Assembly (NCBI GenBank): GCA_030762935.1
Contig: CM060880.1
Span: forward strand, 16,423,001-16,487,000
Direction: 5' to 3'
Length of the DNA stretch: 64,000 bases
DNA from: Hymenopus coronatus
Lineage: Eukaryota > Arthropoda > Insecta > Mantodea > Hymenopodidae
The translations under genes and the position numbers were made by a program. Positions 45,003 to 55,640 of the stretch are shown piece after piece; the stretch's first letter is position 1; each line of letters starts with the position of its first letter. A model generated the notes under the pieces. It was not told where the DNA came from and searched no databases. It saw only the letters and a program-made list of their open reading frames with translations.

Positions 45003-45666
45003 AACGAAAAGACCGTTAAATACTTTGGTATTTAATTTTGGTATCTTCCAAGGATGCGTCGTGAAAATTTTCAAGAAAATCGCCCCCACCCAAAACTACC
45101 CTTTACATGGAATTTTTTTCGAAAATTTTGATTTTCTCATAAATTGTTCCAACAGTTTTGATTAAAATCTCTTATATTTAAGATATTGACATGACAAATA
45201 AAATGTATATCTTGAATTTTCTGGATATAGCCTCTAAAGACCTCTTTATTCTGGATGATTTTTATTGAATTTTGCATAACTGGTAAACCATAAGATAAGA
45301 GACAAAAGCACACATAGAACTCGTTAAAACACACAAATATCTTATATACATTTTTTCGTGGAGTTGGCCATTTTTTAGATATTCTTTGTTATTAGTTTCA
45401 GTTTTAAGATACTTATACTTTTCTCATACGGGAACTTGTCAACTCCTGTCCATATAAACAAACGTACTTCAGTCACATAGCAACCAGCTTTTGACTATCA
45501 CTTTAACCTATGGTACTCCCTTATTTCCCTTCTACTTACAAGGAAGCAGGTAATAAGACCGTTCCTGCTGATTTCTTTTTTCTTGATTTGCATTAATTAA
45601 ATAGAAGAATGAGGTTTTTAGCAATACTTTATTGCAAAGAAAGCCATATGAATGGAACACATCAGA
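44802..45666 (-). mobile_element. RC-1 copy with expanded (TG)n
   Basis: Hairpin ATTCTCTATACGTACTTTCT..GTATAGAGAAGG. The microsatellite has grown to 27 TG units and replaces the usual CTGTGGACAGCATAGCTCAA. Ends ATGAATGGAACACATCAGA. Confidence 0.85.
44947..45000. repeat. (TG)27 microsatellite
   Basis: Uninterrupted TG tract at the fixed microsatellite position of RC-1. Confidence 0.95.
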
Positions 45667-45671
45667 TTTTT

Positions 45672-46424
45672 ACTTTCTCTGCACGTACTATGTACATGGT
45701 GTATAGAGATGGTATCTCAGTCCACCGAAAAACTCGATACCGAGATTTCAGCGGAAATACATGTTTTGGGACCCCCTGAATAAAAAAAGAAGCATTTTTG
45801 ATACTATCCAATGATGTGACACGAAGATTTTCAAAAACATTCCCCTACCCCAAACTGCCCTTTACATGGAAAATTTTTCAACAATTCGTTTTCCTCAAAA
45901 ATGGCTAAGGATTTTGATTAAAATTTCTTATATTTAAGATATTTACATGGCAAATAATATGTATATCTTTAATTTTTTGAGAATATCCTCTAAAGACCAT
46001 ATTCTGGATGATTTTTATTGAATGTTGCATAACTGGTAAACTGTAAGAGATAGACATAAGCTTACTGTACCAAAAATGTAGGTCACGATAAAACACACAA
46101 ATAGTACCATATACATTTTTTTCGTGGAGTTGATCGGTTTTAAGATATTCTTTTTTATTGGTTTCATCTTTAAAAAACGTTTACTTTTCTCATACAGGAA
46201 TGAGTCAATTCCTATCCATACAAATAAAGGAACTTCAGTCACATAGCAACCAGCTTTTGACTAATAATTTAGCTTATGCTACTCCCTCATTTTCGTTCTA
46301 CTTGCATGGAAGCAAGTAATACGACTATTTCTGCTATTTTTTTCTCGATTAGCATTAACATTAGCTTTTTAACATTAATTTGTTGCAGAGATGTAGAGAA
46401 AGTCATGTGAATGGAACACATCAG
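45672..46424 (-). mobile_element. RC-1 copy, microsatellite segment deleted
   Basis: Hairpin ACTTTCTCTGCACGTACTAT..GTATAGAGATGG follows the preceding 5' tip after five T residues. It jumps from AAGCATTTTTG to ATACTATCCAATGATGTG. Ends CATGTGAATGGAACACATCAG. Confidence 0.85.
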
Positions 46425-46915
46425 TTGTTTTTCAGGTGAAATGGATACAATACTTGATCTATCCACGGGAGGAAGGAGTCAAAATGTTAATTTTATTTTG
46501 TGTGTGTGTTTATAGTGCTGCAAAATTGCAGTAGGTGACAATGCGTGTTATACTCGAAAAGCTGGAGTGCATGCAGTAAGCAGAGTTTGACGAATGCTGA
46601 CGGAAGGTAGGCTTTATATCGACAGGGAAAGGCCGAATACTTAGAATTCCGACCAGGTTGGTTTCCATGGTAACGGGGAACGTTGATTAGCGGCCCGCGA
46701 CATGACAGAGGAAGAGTATAACTGCAAAACAAACAAACTTGTGTGGAATATAATGAAGTGTCTGCAAATTGAGTTGACGGGCGAAACCGTTCCTTTCTCC
46801 AAATGATACGATATGTTCAAAGGAGGAAAAATCACCAAGTAGAGTCAAATTATATACTCTGTGTTCCAAACGTGCTGCTACACCTGAGAATGCATCATTT
46901 TCTTAGTTATTCAAA
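46425..46915. other. unassigned single-copy-looking DNA
   Basis: Less repetitive and GC-richer than its surroundings, with an X-box palindrome at 46661. No exon could be supported. Confidence 0.4.
46661..46674. promoter_or_regulatory. RFX X-box-like palindrome
   Basis: GTTTCCATGGTAAC matches the RFX-factor X-box (GTNRCC-NN-RGYAAC) apart from one base. X-boxes drive ciliary genes in animals. Isolated motif; function unproven. Confidence 0.4.
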
Positions 46916-47738
46916 TCTGATGTGTTCCGATCACATGACTTTCTCTACATCTGTGTAACAAATTATTGTTAAAAATCTTATTCTTCTATCTACCCGATTA
47001 GCAGATATGGTCTTATTAATTGCTCCCTTGTAAGTGGAAGGAAAATAAGAGAATACACTAAGCTAAAACGACTGTAAAATGTTTAAAAAGCTGGTTGCCA
47101 TGTGAATGAAATCCGTTTCTATTCAGGGCTAGGAGTTTACAAATTTCCTTGTGAAAAAAGTTAAGTATTTTAAACCTGAAACAAACAACAAGGAACATCT
47201 CAGTTATGGTGAATTCAACGAAGAAACGCACATGCTATAAATTGGGTGTTTTAACGTGATTTACATTTTTTGTGTAGTAAGTTTTTGTCTATCTCTTACG
47301 GTTTACCAGTAACGCAAAATTCATTCAGAATGAAGAGGTCTTTAGAGGCTATTCCCGGAAAATTCAAGATGTACATTTCGTTTGTCATACGGCATTTCAA
47401 TCAAAATCGTGGAAGCCATCTTTGAGAAAATAAAAAAAAAATCGATTTTTTTTCCATGTAAAGGGTAGTTGCGAGTGGGGGGATTTTCTGAAAATCTTCG
47501 TGTCGCATCCTTGGAAGATGCTGAAGTTGATATCAAGTTGGTATTTAACGGACTTTTCGTTTTTGAGCTATGCTGTTCACAGACACAGACACACACACAC
47601 GGACGTTTTTCTGAAAATGTTTTTTTTTTAATCAGGGGATACAAAACATGTATTTCCGGTGAAATCTCGGTATCGAGTTTTTGGGTGGAATGCAATACCT
47701 TCTCTACACACTATGTACATAGTACGTGTAGAGAAAGT
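46916..47738 (+). mobile_element. RC-1 reference copy, complete (823 bp)
   Basis: Best copy for the family description. The 5' terminus is TCTGATGTGTTCCGATCACA. ACTTTCTCTACA at 46938-46949 is exactly complementary to TGTAGAGAAAGT at 47727-47738, the 3' end. The 3' end folds as a hairpin (CTTCTCTACAC / GTGTAGAGAAAG) around the inner palindrome ACTATGTACATAGT. A CA/GT-rich segment lies at 47578-47600. There is no coding capacity. Asymmetric inverted ends, hairpin, internal microsatellite and A|T target match non-autonomous Helentron/Helitron2 elements such as Drosophila DINE-1. Superfamily placement is an inference, since no Rep/helicase partner is in the window. Confidence 0.85.
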
Positions 47739-47747
47739 AAAAATAAA

Positions 47748-48290
47748 AAATTTGATTTTCTCAAAAATGGCTCCAACAATTTTGATTAAAATCTCTTATA
47801 TTTAAGATATTTTCGTGACAAAATAAAATGTATATCTTGAATTTTCTGGAAATAATCCTCTAAAGACCTTTTTATTCTGGATGATTTTTATTGAATTTTG
47901 CATATCTAGAAAACCGTAAGAGATAGGCAAAAACTTATTACACATAAAATGTAGATCTTGATAAAACATACAAATTATGTCATATACATTTTTTTCGTGG
48001 AGTTGGCCGTTTTCGAAATATTCCTTGATATTGATTTCAGTTTTAAAATAAAAACTTTTCTCATACAGGAACTTGTCAACTCCTAGCCACGTAAAAAATG
48101 GATTTCAATCCCATAATGACCTTATTTTAAAGCATTTGACTGTCGGTTTAGCCTAGTGTATTTCCCTTCTACTTATAAGGAACTAAGTAATAATTCTGCT
48201 AATGTTTTAGCATGAAATAGAAGAATAAGCTTATTAATAATAATTTGTAACAGAGATGTAGAGAGAGTCATGTGAAGGAACACTTCAGAA
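47748..48290 (-). mobile_element. RC-1 5' two-thirds, abutting the reference copy
   Basis: Starts ATTTGATTTTCTCAAAAATG right after the A run that ends the plus copy. Ends TGTGAAGGAACACTTCAGA. Confidence 0.75.
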
Positions 48291-48394
48291 TTTTCCAAAT
48301 CCGTTGCTATTTTTCGATGCTTTTCTTCCGTTCGGTATCTATTATGTTACTTTTAGGTACCTTATTGTAGATTTCTGGCCTATAGTCTTTTTGG

Positions 48395-48486
48395 AGGGTC
48401 TTATTCAGCGAGCCTCAAAACGTGTAATCCCAGTGAAGTTTGGAATGGGAGGGTTGAATGTAGTACTTCCTTTACTTACTGATGCT
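48395..48486 (+). mobile_element. RC-1 3' fragment, decayed
   Basis: TATTCAGCGAGCCTCAAAAC and CCAGTGAAGTTTGG correspond to the pre-hairpin segment; the hairpin itself is lost. Confidence 0.5.
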
Positions 48487-48817
48487 AAATAGCAGAGGGA
48501 GAGTAAGATCATGTATTTGGTGTAACTGTTGTTACAAGAAAGGAATTATAGTATTTAATGCTCTTAATTTTGCTACAAATTGGATGAATAGGTTAGTGAC
48601 TTCATATCACGAACATGACAGGGAGAGAGTGCGAGTTCTCTATAACAGTTTTGTGACAGTTACATACGTTTGAATGCCAGTAAATTACTTAATCCCAGGT
48701 CGATGATGGCATTGTTCATAATTGCTTCATCGCTTGTAAACGACAAATCAACTGGGAAAACAATTCCATACAAGAGGGACCAAATAAAGCTCTAGTGGCA
48801 ACCCGCGAATTGAAAAA
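48487..48817. other. unassigned
   Basis: Short open frames only; no motif. Confidence 0.4.
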
Positions 48818-49147
48818 TCTGTCATGTTCCATTCACGTGACTTTCTCTACATATTCCGCAACAAATCATTCTTACAAAAGCTTATTCTTCTATCTACTTC
48901 ATGCTACTCAAGATGAGCTTTACCAGAATAGTCTTATTAAGCATTTCCTTGTATGCACAAGAGATGTACTAGGCTAAAGCGATAGTCAAATCTTTAAGTT
49001 CACGTTGTTATATGATGATTTTGAAATTCAGTTCTGTTTGCAGGGCCAGGAGAAAAAAACGAATAAAGGATTCCCGTTTAACGAAAGTATAATTATTCGA
49101 AAACTTAAAGCAATAAAAAGGAATATCGCGTAAATGATCAACCTCAT
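48818..49147 (+). mobile_element. RC-1 5' fragment
   Basis: TCTGTCATGTTCCATTCACG with ACTTTCTCTACAT. Stops after the AAGGAATATCGCGTAAATGA block, where a minus-strand 5' tip (49148-49211) begins. Confidence 0.75.
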
Positions 49148-49211
49148 AAGCTTTTTAATAATAGTTTGTTACATAGATGCAGAGAAAGTCATGTGAATGG
49201 AACACATAAGA
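49148..49211 (-). mobile_element. RC-1 5' tip
   Basis: TAGTTTGTTACATAGATGCA then GTCATGTGAATGGAACACAT. Joined by five T residues to the hairpin of the next copy. Confidence 0.65.
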
Positions 49212-49216
49212 TTTTT

Positions 49217-50085
49217 ACTTTCTCTACACATACTATGCACATAGTTTACAGAGAAGTTATTGTATTCCAACCGAAGATTCGATACCGAAATTTCACCGGA
49301 AATACATGTTTTGGGTCCCCCTGAATCCCAAAAAAGCGTTTTTGGAAAAAGGCATGTGTGTGTCTGTGGACAGCATAGCTCAAAAACGAAAAGACCGTTA
49401 AATACCAAATTTGGTATTTAAGTTGGATATCTTCCAAGGATGCAACACGAAGACTTTCAATAAAATCACCCCACCTCCAACTATTCTTTAATTGGAACAT
49501 TTTTTTAAATTTTTTATTTTCTTAAAAATGGATCTAACGATTTGGATTAAAATATCTTATTTTTTAAGATATTTTTGTGGCAAACGAAATGCATATCTTG
49601 AATTTTCTGGGAATAGCTTCTGAAGACCTCTTCATTCTGGATGACTTTTGTATAACTGACAAACCGCAAGAGATATACAAAAACTTACTACATAAAATAT
49701 GTAGATCTCATTAAAACACACAATTTATGTTATATACATTTTTATAGAGTTAACCGTTTTCGAGATGTTCCAGATTATTTGTTTCAATTTTAACCACTTA
49801 AACTTTTCTCAAACGGAAAGACATCTTCTTTCTCGTTTGTTTACTTCTGGAAAGCAAATAGATTGGAATTTCAATTGTTTCCATAGCGTCCTGTTTTTAA
49901 CGGACGAGATTATCGCTTTAGTCTGTGCATTTTATTTCCCTTCTACTTACAAGGAAGCTAGTAATAAGACTAATTCTGCTCATATGTATCTTGATTAGCA
50001 TGATGTAGATAACAGATTAATATTTTGAATAAAAGGTTTGTTTGCCGTACCGCTAGAGGACATCATGTGAATGGAACACATTCGA
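49217..50085 (-). mobile_element. RC-1 copy, full length
   Basis: ACTTTCTCTACACATACTAT..GTTTACAGAGAAG hairpin. Ends GTGAATGGAACACATTCGA. Confidence 0.85.
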
Positions 50086-50090
50086 TTTTT

Positions 50091-50949
50091 ACTTTCTCTA
50101 GCCCGCATGTATAATATACATAGTGGGTGGAGAAGTTATTGTATTCCACCCAAAAATACGCGGTAGACATTTCACCGGAAAAATATGTTTTGGGGTCCTC
50201 TGTGTCCAAAAAAAAAAAAGCATTTTTAGAAAATAGTCCGTGTGTGTGTGGACAGCATAACTCAAAAATGAAAATACCGTTAAATACCAAACTTGGTATT
50301 TTCCAATGATGCGAAGATTTTCAAGAAAATCCCCTCACCACAAACTAACCTTCAGATGGAAAAATGTTCGATCATTTTGAATTTCTAAAAAATTGTTCTA
50401 ACGATTTGGATTAAAATCTCGTATACTAAAAATATTTACATCCCAAATAAAATGTATATCTTGACTTTTCTGGGAATAGTCTCCGAAGACCTCTTTATTC
50501 TGGATCTATTTTGCCGAATTTTGCTTAACTGCTAAACGTAAGATACAGAAAAAAACTTACTGTACAAAAATATGTAGACCTTGTCAAAACACACAGTTTA
50601 TGTCCTTTACGTTTTTGTTGTGGAGATATTCCTTGTAGTTGGTTTCAATTATTGTAAAGTACTTATACTTTTCTCATACAGGAAGCGTCCGTTTTTATTT
50701 TGTTCTACTCCTCGCCAAGCAAAGAAACGATTTGCTATGACAATCTCATAACGACAGCTTTTAAAACATTTGGCTATCACTTTAGCATTCCCAATTCCTT
50801 TGGCTCCCTTCTACTTATAAGGAACTAAGCAATAAGAGCATTCTACTAATATTTATCTCGATTTGCATTGTGTAGAAAGAACATTAATCTTTTGTAAGAA
50901 ATTTGTTTGTAGAGCAGTGAAAAAAATTCATGTGAGTGTAACACATCAA
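50091..50949 (-). mobile_element. RC-1 copy, full length, tandem
   Basis: ACTTTCTCTAGCCCGCATGT..GTGGGTGGAGAAG hairpin immediately after the previous copy's 5' tip and T run. Ends TGAGTGTAACACATCAAA. Confidence 0.8.
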
Positions 50950-50959
50950 AATGTTTTCC

Positions 50960-51089
50960 CCCTTCTATTTACAGGGACCAAGTAATAAGGACAATTTCTG
51001 CAAAAGTTTATCTCGATTAGCATGATGTAGATAGAAGAATAAGTTTTCAACAATAACTTGTTACAGAAATGTAGAGAAAGTCATGTGGG
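50960..51089 (-). mobile_element. RC-1 5' fragment
   Basis: CCTTCTATTTACAGGGACCA to TAGAGAAAGTCATGTGG. Confidence 0.65.
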
Positions 51090-51185
51090 TATATTTTTTT
51101 CCAGATGCCTCAAAACATGTATTTCCGCGGCGAATGTTCGATATCGAATTGTTGGGTGTAATGCACTACCTTCTCTGTGTGTTAA
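51090..51185 (+). mobile_element. RC-1 3'-tail fragment
   Basis: CAGATGCCTCAAAACATGTA and GAATTGTTGGGTGTAATGCA, with the hairpin's left strand only. Follows a minus-strand 5' end, as at 57257 and 62141. Confidence 0.65.
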
Positions 51186-51974
51186 ATTCTGTAATAAATG
51201 GAGTAAAAAGTGAGAATTTCTGTCCAGAGAGTATTTGTAACGGAAATGGGAAATAAATATTCATTTCCAGGAACATATATTTTTCTAAGGTATCTGTAGC
51301 AGAACGTATATCGTTCATTAGCAGCCGAGATTCCGCCCATTTGTCATGCGGTGGGATTCACTTTTATCTCGGACCATTATTCATCGCGAGGCGCGCCATT
51401 CTTGGCTTACCGGCTTATTCTACATTGCCATCGCATAGGAACGTAACGCACGTAAGATTACTGGGCAGATATACTTCATTTAGTGCAAAGCAACAACAGC
51501 TGAAAACTCTTTATGGTTAAAACAAGAATAATTCGTTAAGAGACACTGGGGGTGAAATTTTGAATCTAAATTGTATATACCAGATTTTTCTGAAAATTGT
51601 ATTGTGATTGTATTACTGTTGTGTTAACACGAAAGTCAAATTGCATTCACATTGGACGAATGCTTTGCAAGATTGTTTCATAAAATTGCATTCACATTGG
51701 ACGAATGCTTTGCAAGATTGTTTCATACATTTTATTATGTAAATATAGTGCATAATCAAAATGCTCCACGCGCATCAAAATTTGAGAAAATTGGTTAGAT
51801 TGCTTTGAATAAAAAAAGAAAAAATCGCGGTGATATTTCAGAAACATTTAATACTGATTTATGGTAATTTTTTATAGTAATTTTAATCTCTAAATCACCT
51901 TTCCATAAAGATATTTACAAAAACATTACACTTGATTTTAGGATAATTTTGTGTCCTGTATTATTACAATAAGG
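51186..51974. other. unassigned, with a 45-bp tandem duplication
   Basis: Apart from the duplication at 51638-51727 nothing is identified. The patch at 51300-51470 is GC-richer. Confidence 0.4.
51638..51727. repeat. perfect 45-bp tandem duplication
   Basis: Two identical 45-bp units (51638-51682, 51683-51727) containing CATTGGACGAATGCTTTGCA. Confidence 0.95.
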
Positions 51975-52048
51975 GCGGCGGCGTGGGTGAGTGGTTAGAC
52001 CGCTCGCCTTCCATTTAGGTGGCCCGAGCTCGACCCCAAGCAAGCGAC
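51975..52048 (+). mobile_element. tRNA-like SINE head joined to RC-1
   Basis: GGGTGAGTGGTTAGACCGCT and GGCCCGAGCTCGACCCCAAG have box A and box B spacing. No SINE body follows; RC-1 sequence begins at about 52049. Confidence 0.5.
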
Positions 52049-52222
52049 GTTTCGTTTTTGAGTTATCGTGTTCACAGACACACGGACCTTTTTCCGAAAA
52101 TGCTTTTTTTAAATAAAGGGGATCCTAAAACATATATTTCCGGTAAAATCTCGGTATGGAATTTTTGGGTGGAATGCAATACCTTCTCTTTACACTATCT
52201 ACATTGTACGTAAAGAGAAAGT
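52049..52222 (+). mobile_element. RC-1 3' fragment with hairpin
   Basis: TTTCGTTTTTGAGTTATCGT to the hairpin ACCTTCTCTTTACACTATCT..GTACGTAAAGAGAAAGT. Compensating changes (TTTAC / GTAAA) keep the stem paired. Confidence 0.75.
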
Positions 52223-52285
52223 AAAAAGAATAATGCTAATAATAATGGGAATTGCCATAGCAATAGATTAATAAAGCTCAAGGGC

Positions 52286-52339
52286 TGTCTCCGTAGCTCA
52301 GTCGGTAGAGCACCTGCCTTCTGTGCAAGGGTCCCGATT
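52286..52339 (+). mobile_element. tRNA-like SINE head, truncated
   Basis: GTCTCCGTAGCTCAGTCGGT and AGAGCACCTGCCTTCTGTGC resemble a tRNA D-arm and anticodon arm. It breaks off before a T arm and abuts the mariner remnant. Confidence 0.5.
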
Positions 52340-52735
52340 TCCTGTTTGAATCATTGAATATGAAGGGGCGAGTCTTTCAATGTACTGTCCATTTCCTCCT
52401 TGATTTCTTTACGCGTTAAGCCTTTCAAATGGAAGTATTTAATCACTGCTCGTTTTTTCAAATCCTCCATTTTCGTGAAAACTCTAAAGTTACCTTGTTT
52501 AAAACGTTGTTTAACTACTGTGGTTCTCAGCGTCCCATTCTAAATTGGGCATGAAAGACCGCTTAATTTTGTTCAGAGGCCTCTAAATCAGGCTTGAGGT
52601 TCTTTACGCTGTCATTCGAAAACTAAGAAGCTATTGACTTGTAACTATGGATACAAACTAGTCTAGAGTGAAACAATACTACCGTCTAACTGGCCTAGTG
52701 GCGCCATATCTGTGTGAGGCTCGGGACTTTATAAA
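52340..52735 (-). pseudogene. mariner-family element, 5' end and transposase start
   Basis: Minus strand: the terminal region GGCGCCACTAGGCCAGTTAG near 52700-52680, a leader, then ATG at about 52471 encoding MEDLKKRAVIKYFHLKGLT and KEIKEEMDSTLKDS. This is the first helix-turn-helix of mariner transposases (pattern F+FLKG.+..EI..EM...+..S.PS). Coding ends at 52355. A type C SINE sits in the leader. The same terminal region is at 58111. Confidence 0.75.
52507..52612 (-). mobile_element. SINE type C, truncated
   Basis: TTTAACTACTGTGGTTCTCA to AATCAGGCTTGAGGTTCTTT. It lacks the tRNA-like head and interrupts the mariner leader between TTGTTTAAAACG and CTGTCATTCG. Confidence 0.8.
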
Positions 52736-53234
52736 TAAATAGGTTATAACAATTACATACGCACAACTGACACGTGCAGCAGTGATGTCACAATAAATTT
52801 TGAACAAAATATTGAAAATAATGCCAGCATAAAGACTACAGAAAGTGATAAAGCTGCACATTTAATGCAATGTGCATTATCTCTTTCCACCTTGCAATTT
52901 GTGAGAGCCAAGAAATCTAGACACAGATGGTTGGTACATCCATTAAATCAAAGGAGGATTCAGCAAGGAGACTACCATAACCTCTTGAGAGAAATGAGAG
53001 ATGGCGCGGAATGAGCAAATAAAAGAGCAAGTATGTACAACAGGTGCTTTAAAATCTCGCATTGCGATCGTTTGCTTTGAACAGCAGGCAATGTATAGAG
53101 GAAAGAATGCACAATACGCAATGCAAGGAAAAATTTTGGAATTTGCAAACTATTGCACTGCTTGGTGTGTTACGAGTGTCTATGTGAATGCTTACGTTGA
53201 ATAACATGGGGTCCAAAGTCTTGCACTTGTTAAT
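52736..53234. other. unassigned
   Basis: Open frame of 67 codons at 53001 has no motif; no other signal. Confidence 0.4.
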
Positions 53235-53456
53235 GTGGCTATGCCGTGGCCGAGTAGACAATTCGTCTCTCATTGAAGTGTCTCAGTTCGATCCCAGACG
53301 TCCGCATGAGCGATTTTGGTGGACAAATCGGCGCAGGGGCGGGTTTTCTCCGATTTCCCCCGCTACCGCATTCCACCGGTGTTCCATCTTCGTTCCATAT
53401 ATAAGCGTCATCGCCTGCGGTGCCATAGTAGTAAAAGCGGACGTTAAACACTATTA
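53235..53456 (+). mobile_element. SINE type F, with head
   Basis: Head GCCGTGGCCGAGTAGACAAT and GTCTCAGTTCGATCCCAGAC. The central block is GGTGGACAAATCGG...CGGGTTTTCTCCGATTTCCC...GCATTCCACC, then GCGTCATCGCCTGCGG, and the tail GCGGACGTTAAACAC. The most complete type F copy. Confidence 0.8.
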
Positions 53457-53469
53457 GAAAAACTAATTA

Positions 53470-53654
53470 TTGTTTAATTGTTGTATCTGCTTTGTGATAA
53501 TCGAGATAAACATTAGCAGAAGTTGTCTTAATTACTTGCTTCCTTGTAAGTAGAAGGAAAGTAAGGGAATACACGAGACTAAAACGGTAGTCAAATTTTA
53601 AGTATTTTGGATCTGAAACAAATAACAAGGAATATCTCAGGAATGGTCAATTCC

Positions 53655-53692
<38 letters not shown>

Positions 53693-54194
53693 TATATGAC
53701 ATAACTTCCGTGTTCTAACGTGATCTACATTTTTTGTGTAGTAAATTTTTGTCTATCTTTTACGGTTTACCAGTTACGCGAAATTCAGCAACATTTGTTC
53801 AGAATAAAGAGGTATTCCCAGAAAATTCAAAATATACATGTTATTTGCCATATAACTATCTTTAATATAAGGTATTTTAATCGAAGTCGTAGAGCCATTT
53901 TTGAGAAAGCATACATTTTCGAAATTTTTTTCCATGTAAAGGGTAGTTTGGGGTGAGAGGATTTTTCTCAAAATCTTCGTGTCGCATCCCTGTAAGATAC
54001 TAAACTTAAATACTAAGTCTGGTATTTTACCGACTTTTCGTTTTTGACACACACATACACACACGGACCTTTTTCCAAAAATGCTTTTTTTGGAATCAGG
54101 GGACCCTAAAACGTATATTTCTGGTGAAATCTCGGGATCGAATTTTTGGGTGGAATGCACTATACACTGTATACATAGTATGTGTAGAGAAAGT
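53470..54194 (+). mobile_element. RC-1 copy, 5'-truncated
   Basis: Starts within the first 100 bp (ATCGAGATAAACATTAGCAG) and ends in TACATAGTATGTGTAGAGAAAGT. The left strand of the hairpin is partly deleted. Confidence 0.8.
53657..53688. repeat. (GA)16 microsatellite
   Basis: GA tract inside RC-1, replacing the AACGAAAAAAATG-like segment rather than the usual TG site. Confidence 0.9.
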
Positions 54195-54526
54195 AAAAAT
54201 ATTGTGAACGTGGTATAAATTATGTAACGGGTTTACCTAATGCAGTGCACGGAGGAAGCCTGTTTGCTCTAGCATAAAATCAAGAGACTTGGTGACGCCT
54301 GTTGTAGGAAACGGAAAGGAGATTGGTAGACCCTACTGACCCTGGAACAATAACGGGAGGGGAAGGGGGGGGGGAGGTTGCCTCGCGGAAACAAGCCACA
54401 TCGATAAATGTCGCAAGTAATTTATTGTCTAAAATAAACTGCAGTGCTCGTTTTAATGAAAATTTAGGGGTAATTTCTGCATCTCCATCATTGAACTCGA
54501 GGTTGGGGGGTGTTCACCCTCCATAA
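54195..54526. other. unassigned
   Basis: G-rich run at 54357-54376; no coding signal. Confidence 0.4.
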
Positions 54527-54529
54527 AAT

Positions 54530-54592
54530 CTTATTACATTCACATGACTTTTTCCAACTTATCTTCTACAAACTATTATTGTGTTTCGTGTT
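54530..54592 (+). mobile_element. RC-1 5' tip fragment
   Basis: CATTCACATGACTTTTTCCA and CTACAAACTATTATTGTG. Only about 60 bp preserved. Confidence 0.5.
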
Positions 54593-54977
54593 AATTTAGG
54601 TAACGTTACAGAAATAAGTTTCTTTGCAATTTCGCTGATGGCATGGATAGTCAGATGTTTAAAAACGCGTCGTTCTTGCTGAACTTCCAAGTCCACACTC
54701 TTTGATGGCATAATAAAAAAACAAAATAATGGAGGTGTGTCACTTAAGAGAATGTAAGGCATTGAGAAATTCAGTCTAATAACAATAAATATTTCAGAAA
54801 TTTTTAAGACAAATAAAATGACCTAAATTGTATCTTTTAACCATGCATTTTGGTAGCTTTAGTGAGCTTTTGGCTTTTTCGTCTAGTTTACATGTTACAC
54901 AACAACAGGTATACAACATTCTTCAGGCTGTTCGTAGAGAGTTCAGAGTATGCATTTTAACATTCAAAATTGAAATT

Positions 54978-55252
54978 GAGTTCTAGTAACTGCTGTGGTT
55001 CTCAGTGTCCCATTCTATACTGGGCGTGAAATACCGCTTAATTTTACTCAGAGGCCTCTTTATCAAGCTTGACGTTCTTTTACGTGCCTTAAATCTACGA
55101 CACGGGACCAACAGCATTACTTCACTTGCGAAGGAACACATACTAAGGATTTTTACGCCCGAAATTATCCATCGTCCTCAGCCGGGTTTGAACCCACGAC
55201 TTTGGATATATGAAGTTAGCATGGTAACCATTACACTACGGAGGGCGACGTT
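54978..55252 (-). mobile_element. SINE type C
   Basis: Full minus-strand copy (GGACCAACAGCATTACTTCA; GGTTTGAACCCACGAC; GTTAGCATGGTAACCATTAC). The left flank (54930-54960) is RC-1-like and very decayed. Confidence 0.85.
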
Positions 55253-55414
55253 TACAATTCGAGAAAATATTTTAAGCATATAATAATTAACCAAACAATT
55301 TTGATAAACTGAAACAACAACAATTTCTAATTAAACGATTCCTTGAGTAGGGAAATTTTCTTTGGAAGATGCTGAACTTAAATACTAGCACCAAGTTTGG
55401 TGTTATCCAAATTT
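55253..55414 (+). mobile_element. RC-1 fragment, decayed
   Basis: AAATTTTCTTTGGAAGATGC and ACCAAGTTTGGTGTTATCC (55354-55410) match the segment before the microsatellite. Confidence 0.5.
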
Positions 55415-55640
55415 TCGTTTTTGTTTTCTTTACCATGTACCTCGTAGGTAGCGAAGATATCGCATTCCACCAAAATGTTACATTCACATTTCATCGGATT
55501 AAAAAACAAAAACAAAAAATATATATACATTTATTTAGAAAAAGCTCCACATGTGCGTATAGAGAGAGCATTACTAAAAACGAAATTTCGGATAAATACC
55601 GGAGTTGAGTTAAAACAGTGTCTTGCAAAGATACAACTAT
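55415..55640 (-). mobile_element. RC-1 3' part, decayed
   Basis: Weak hairpin TTTCTTTACCATGTACCTCG..TAGGTAGCGAAG, then CGCATTCCACCAAAATG and AAAAACGAAATTTCGGATAA. Confidence 0.55.

Noticed and set aside
44802..45666. Array of similar repeats read as a CRISPR or satellite
   Set aside because: Units are about 0.85 kb, in both orientations, with transposon-like ends and no spacer pattern.
52286..52339. Possible tRNA gene (GTCTCCGTAGCTCAGTCGGT)
   Set aside because: No T arm or 3' acceptor strand follows.
53774..54160. 128-codon minus-strand frame, and similar frames in many RC-1 copies (47342, 61303, 62894)
   Set aside because: They are translations of RC-1 repeat sequence. The peptides resemble each other only because the DNA is repeated, and frames are not preserved between copies.
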